In this document: one piece after another, positions 61,101 through 64,000 of the stretch | Numbering within the stretch: the first letter of the stretch is position 1 | Layout: every line of letters starts with the position of its first letter | NCBI GenBank assembly: GCA_013398295.1 | Contig: VZSF01000025.1 | Span: forward strand, 248,001-312,000 | Direction of reading: 5' to 3' | From: Chionis minor | Taxonomy: Eukaryota > Chordata > Aves > Charadriiformes > Chionididae | Length of the DNA stretch: 64,000 bases | Translations under genes and position numbers: made by a program | The notes under the pieces: model-generated | What the model was told of the DNA's origin: nothing | The model's database searches: none | The model's input: only the letters and a program-made list of their open reading frames with translations

Positions 61101-64000
61101 TCAGCCCCCTGCTAAGCTGTGGGAACAGTCCATTTCTTGTTCCAGCTTTCTGTAGATAACTTATCAGACCCAAAAAATGTCCATCCCCAATCCCTCCTTC
61201 GCTTTTGTTTCTGGTTAATGATATCTGACAGCACATGAAAACACATTGCACATGGTGAACTGCTGCCTTTGCAAAGGTTAAGCAGGCATTTGCCCCAGCC
61301 CTCTTGTGTAATGCAACAGAGGGAGAGCTCACACACAGAAAGCCCAGCTTATTTCACCATGTCTTAGAGCAGCATCAGATTGAAGAAATGTGCTTTCCAA
61401 TGCCAGTCACATCATTCAACTGACCACCCTGATGTTACTTCTGTTTTGAGTATGTGTTAATACAAGGCAGGTTTTTTAGTAAAACTATTTACCTTGCCTA
61501 GAAGCCCAGGAAGCCAAAAGTAAGTCAATTAGGCTTTGGAAAAAAAGGTGGGAAAATCTATGAATGGTTGTCTTTTCCCCAGTGCTTTCTAACAGAATAA
61601 CCACTGTATCTGCCCAGCTGCATAAACATAGGAGTACTTCTTGTTCGTCCTGTAGGATAAACTAAATCATATTTTCAGTGAATAAATGTGTGACCCCCTC
61701 CTGCCTGCACAACACAGTAGGCAATGGCCCACCTCAGGCTGGGAAGGGGCTGAGACGGTTCTAAGCAGAGAGGCCCAGCCCAGCTTTTGCCTTCAGTCAG
61801 AGGGAGGGTCCTGGTTCTTGCAATGTTTTGTTGTCAGTCAAGTGCCCGGGGGCTGACATGGCTAAGGAGTAAGATCTTGAAAAGCATTTTGTAATTAAAA
61901 AAAGAGGGAAAGGAAAGCATTCCCATTCCCTGCTAAGAAGGCAACATCAGCCTCTTTTATGAACTCTATCTCGCTGCACTAAAGGCTGCTTTTAAAGTGC
62001 TAGTGTTGTTGGCATAGGCATTGTGGTGAGAATTAGCAAACAGACCCCTTGACAACAAGCCATTGTCTATGGCATCTTTATAATGAGATTTAAGGAAACT
62101 GTCAGGAAGTCAAAATGAATGCAAATGAGTCCAAATTCACGTATCCCAAAAGGATTAGAATATCATTAATGTGGGCATTAAATATTTAAACCATATCTCT
62201 GTGAAAGAATTATGAGCCTTCAAAGCTTGTCTGTGTTTTATGACCACATTAAAGCAGTTGTAATGACATCTTCTATGCTGAGACTAGGAATTATCTTTTT
62301 TTAAATATCAGATGATGCTGGTGCCCAAAGCCACCATTCTACCCTCAGGTTATGGTCTTCCTCTCTGTTGTTAGCCAGATTTCAGCTCAAGTGGATGTGT
62401 CATGTTAGATGAGGCAAGGGTGAACCATGCATCACTGCAAACATGCCCACACCTATTGAAAAGCCAAACAGAATAAACAGCGTGAGCTGTCAAGAGTCAA
62501 TCTGCCACTGGCTTCTAGAGTCAGAGACTATCCATGCATGTGCTTTATGCATATTGTAGGATTCACCTGGCTGGAGAGCAGGTAACTTTTTCCTAGCTAT
62601 AGTAGACCCTGTCCCTACAAACGGTTTGAGGACTAATCGTGCCCAGTGCAAGAGTCCTCAAATCTTGGTTTCAGCTGTCTTCCTCTGCTTTGCAAGCAAC
62701 TGCTTATCCTGTGCTTGATCTCCGAAGGATATCTTCTGCCAGAGCTTTATACAGGGAGAGGTGAACTTTTAGTGCCAGCTGCTCGTGCAGCCAGGCAGTG
62801 AGAATGCTTGTTTGGTCTGGGGGTTCCTTACTCACATAATTAGTCTCATTCATGCTTTATTTATAGATCCAATACTCTGAGTTGTGTCTGATACTGCACC
62901 TTCCTATCTTCGCCAAATTTAAGCTTAGCAGTCCAGATAGTGATAAAATATAGTCAAATTCTATAACCAGTTAAAGTTAAGTGAAAAGTTCTGATTTTTT
63001 TGAAATGCTTCAGAGTAACTTGATGGAAACAATGCCTTCCCCCTCTTGGCCCCTCTGCATGTCTTCCCATATTTGGTTACAACTGCTAGGTGCATGAACA
63101 TGAACAGAAAGATTTGGAGAATGTCTCAGCTGATAATTTGCAGAGAAAAGCTGGCCAGGATCCGTCCCCAAGACAGATGGGATCAAGCTAGTTATTTGAA
63201 TGGTATATATAAAATTAACATGAACTTTGAAGATATCTTTAGGTTGAGAAGTTAATTTTTTAAACTTTCCTTGCTTTGCGTAAGCACCATAGTTCAGAAA
63301 AACATCTCCTGGTTATATATATTTGGCTTTACTAGGTTTTGGTTATTTTGTTTGGTTGGAATATTTTTATTTTGAATTCTTAAGGCAAAACCTTTTTGAT
63401 TGCTTTAAATCTGCTCCTGAGAATTCTGATGGCACAAGAAAGGACTAAGCCACACCAGGGACTGTTCATGTAATATGCCTTTGTCACAACGACTGATGAA
63501 GTCGCAAAATGGATTTGAGTCTTACTGAAGACTCAACCTATCGTGACTGTGTTAGGCCTTTCCCTGGCTCTTCCACTAGAACACGTAAGAGCTCATTGAA
63601 GTCTCATTTCTTGTTCTCCAGGCATTGTGTGATCTTAAAAGGATAGCTAACATCACTTAAAATATCCGGAATTGTCCTATCACCTTCTATGGTATTTCTA
63701 AACCCAAGAGGGCCGTGACATGGAAATCTGCAATGGGATCTCATCACAGCTTTCCACTCCTAGCGCAAAGCACACTTCTTAACTGCATCATTGTCACTTC
63801 AAGTGTAGCACCATGTGTGTCTAACAAAGGAAATTTTAAAAAAATTTAAAGTGAAGGAAGACAGCAATGAAAATAATCAACTGCGTTATTGCTCTCAGGG
63901 AAAGAGGAGAGAAGTGGAGATCCCACTTGTGTAGCTTAATGCATTTTTTAAGGAGCTCTGATACTACAGGGGGAAGGATTGCATGGAAGAGAGTCACTAG
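55165..64000. other. Non-coding sequence to the end of the window
   Basis: No gene, RNA gene or clear transposon was recognised. A 29-bp-spaced duplication lies at 57182-57239. Octamer motifs occur at 58445-58452 and 62119-62126, the latter inside an AT-rich possible conserved block (62100-62275). T and A homopolymers occur at about 56452 and 60060. Open frames up to 121 codons are unsupported. Confidence 0.5.
57182..57239 (+). repeat. 29-bp direct duplication (two diverged copies)
   Basis: GTAAGAGATTCACCAAACAG at 57182 recurs as GTAAGAGATTCGCTGAACAG at 57211. The first 22 positions of each 29-bp unit align with three differences, and the rest is diverged. No function is apparent. Confidence 0.8.

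Noticed and set aside
1..64000. Search for tRNA, rRNA, snoRNA, CRISPR arrays, insertion sequences and bacterial operon signals.
   Set aside because: None seen by eye. The sequence is vertebrate nuclear DNA, so prokaryotic features are not expected. Small RNAs without strong sequence signatures could have been missed without a covariance-model search.

Overview
This window looks like avian genomic DNA. Intact and decayed CR1 non-LTR retrotransposons are the main repeats. One CR1 copy ends in the octamer tail GATTCTAT typical of the family. The LTR sequences resemble endogenous retrovirus LTRs that recur in neoavian genomes, and I saw no mammalian Alu, L1 or B-type repeats. Repeat density is low, as expected for a bird. 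The species cannot be named from the sequence. One assembly gap of 542 Ns lies at 819-1360.

Layout: 1-423 is unique sequence. 424-1422 is a relatively young CR1 copy with open reverse-transcriptase coding sequence, cut by the gap and closed by an octamer microsatellite. 3800-4560 is a very old CR1 relic. 9733-9897 is the only segment that looks like a cellular coding exon: 165 bp, phase 0/0, good splice sites, and a Glu/Leu-rich peptide I do not recognise. 11925-12664 is a near-complete solo ERVL-type LTR. 12665-28635 is repeat-poor non-coding sequence. 28636-28885 is a CR1 3' end and 30361-30590 an ancient CR1 3' end. 30591-52867 is again repeat-poor, with A/C-rich low-complexity tracts and several AT-rich, homeodomain-site-dense blocks that look like conserved non-coding elements. 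52868-55164 is a small cluster of three transposon remnants. 55165-64000 is non-coding.

No complete gene, tRNA, rRNA, CRISPR array or bacterial-type operon is present. The long open frames on both strands (60-140 codons) lack homology signals, splice context or consistent composition, and I read them as chance. The most economical interpretation is one long intron pair, or a gene edge, around the exon at 9.7 kb in a gene-poor region, with candidate enhancers scattered through it. I found no convincing undescribed system. The items most worth checking are the lone exon, the AT-rich block near 35.9 kb, and the G-rich/T-rich strand-asymmetric tracts.
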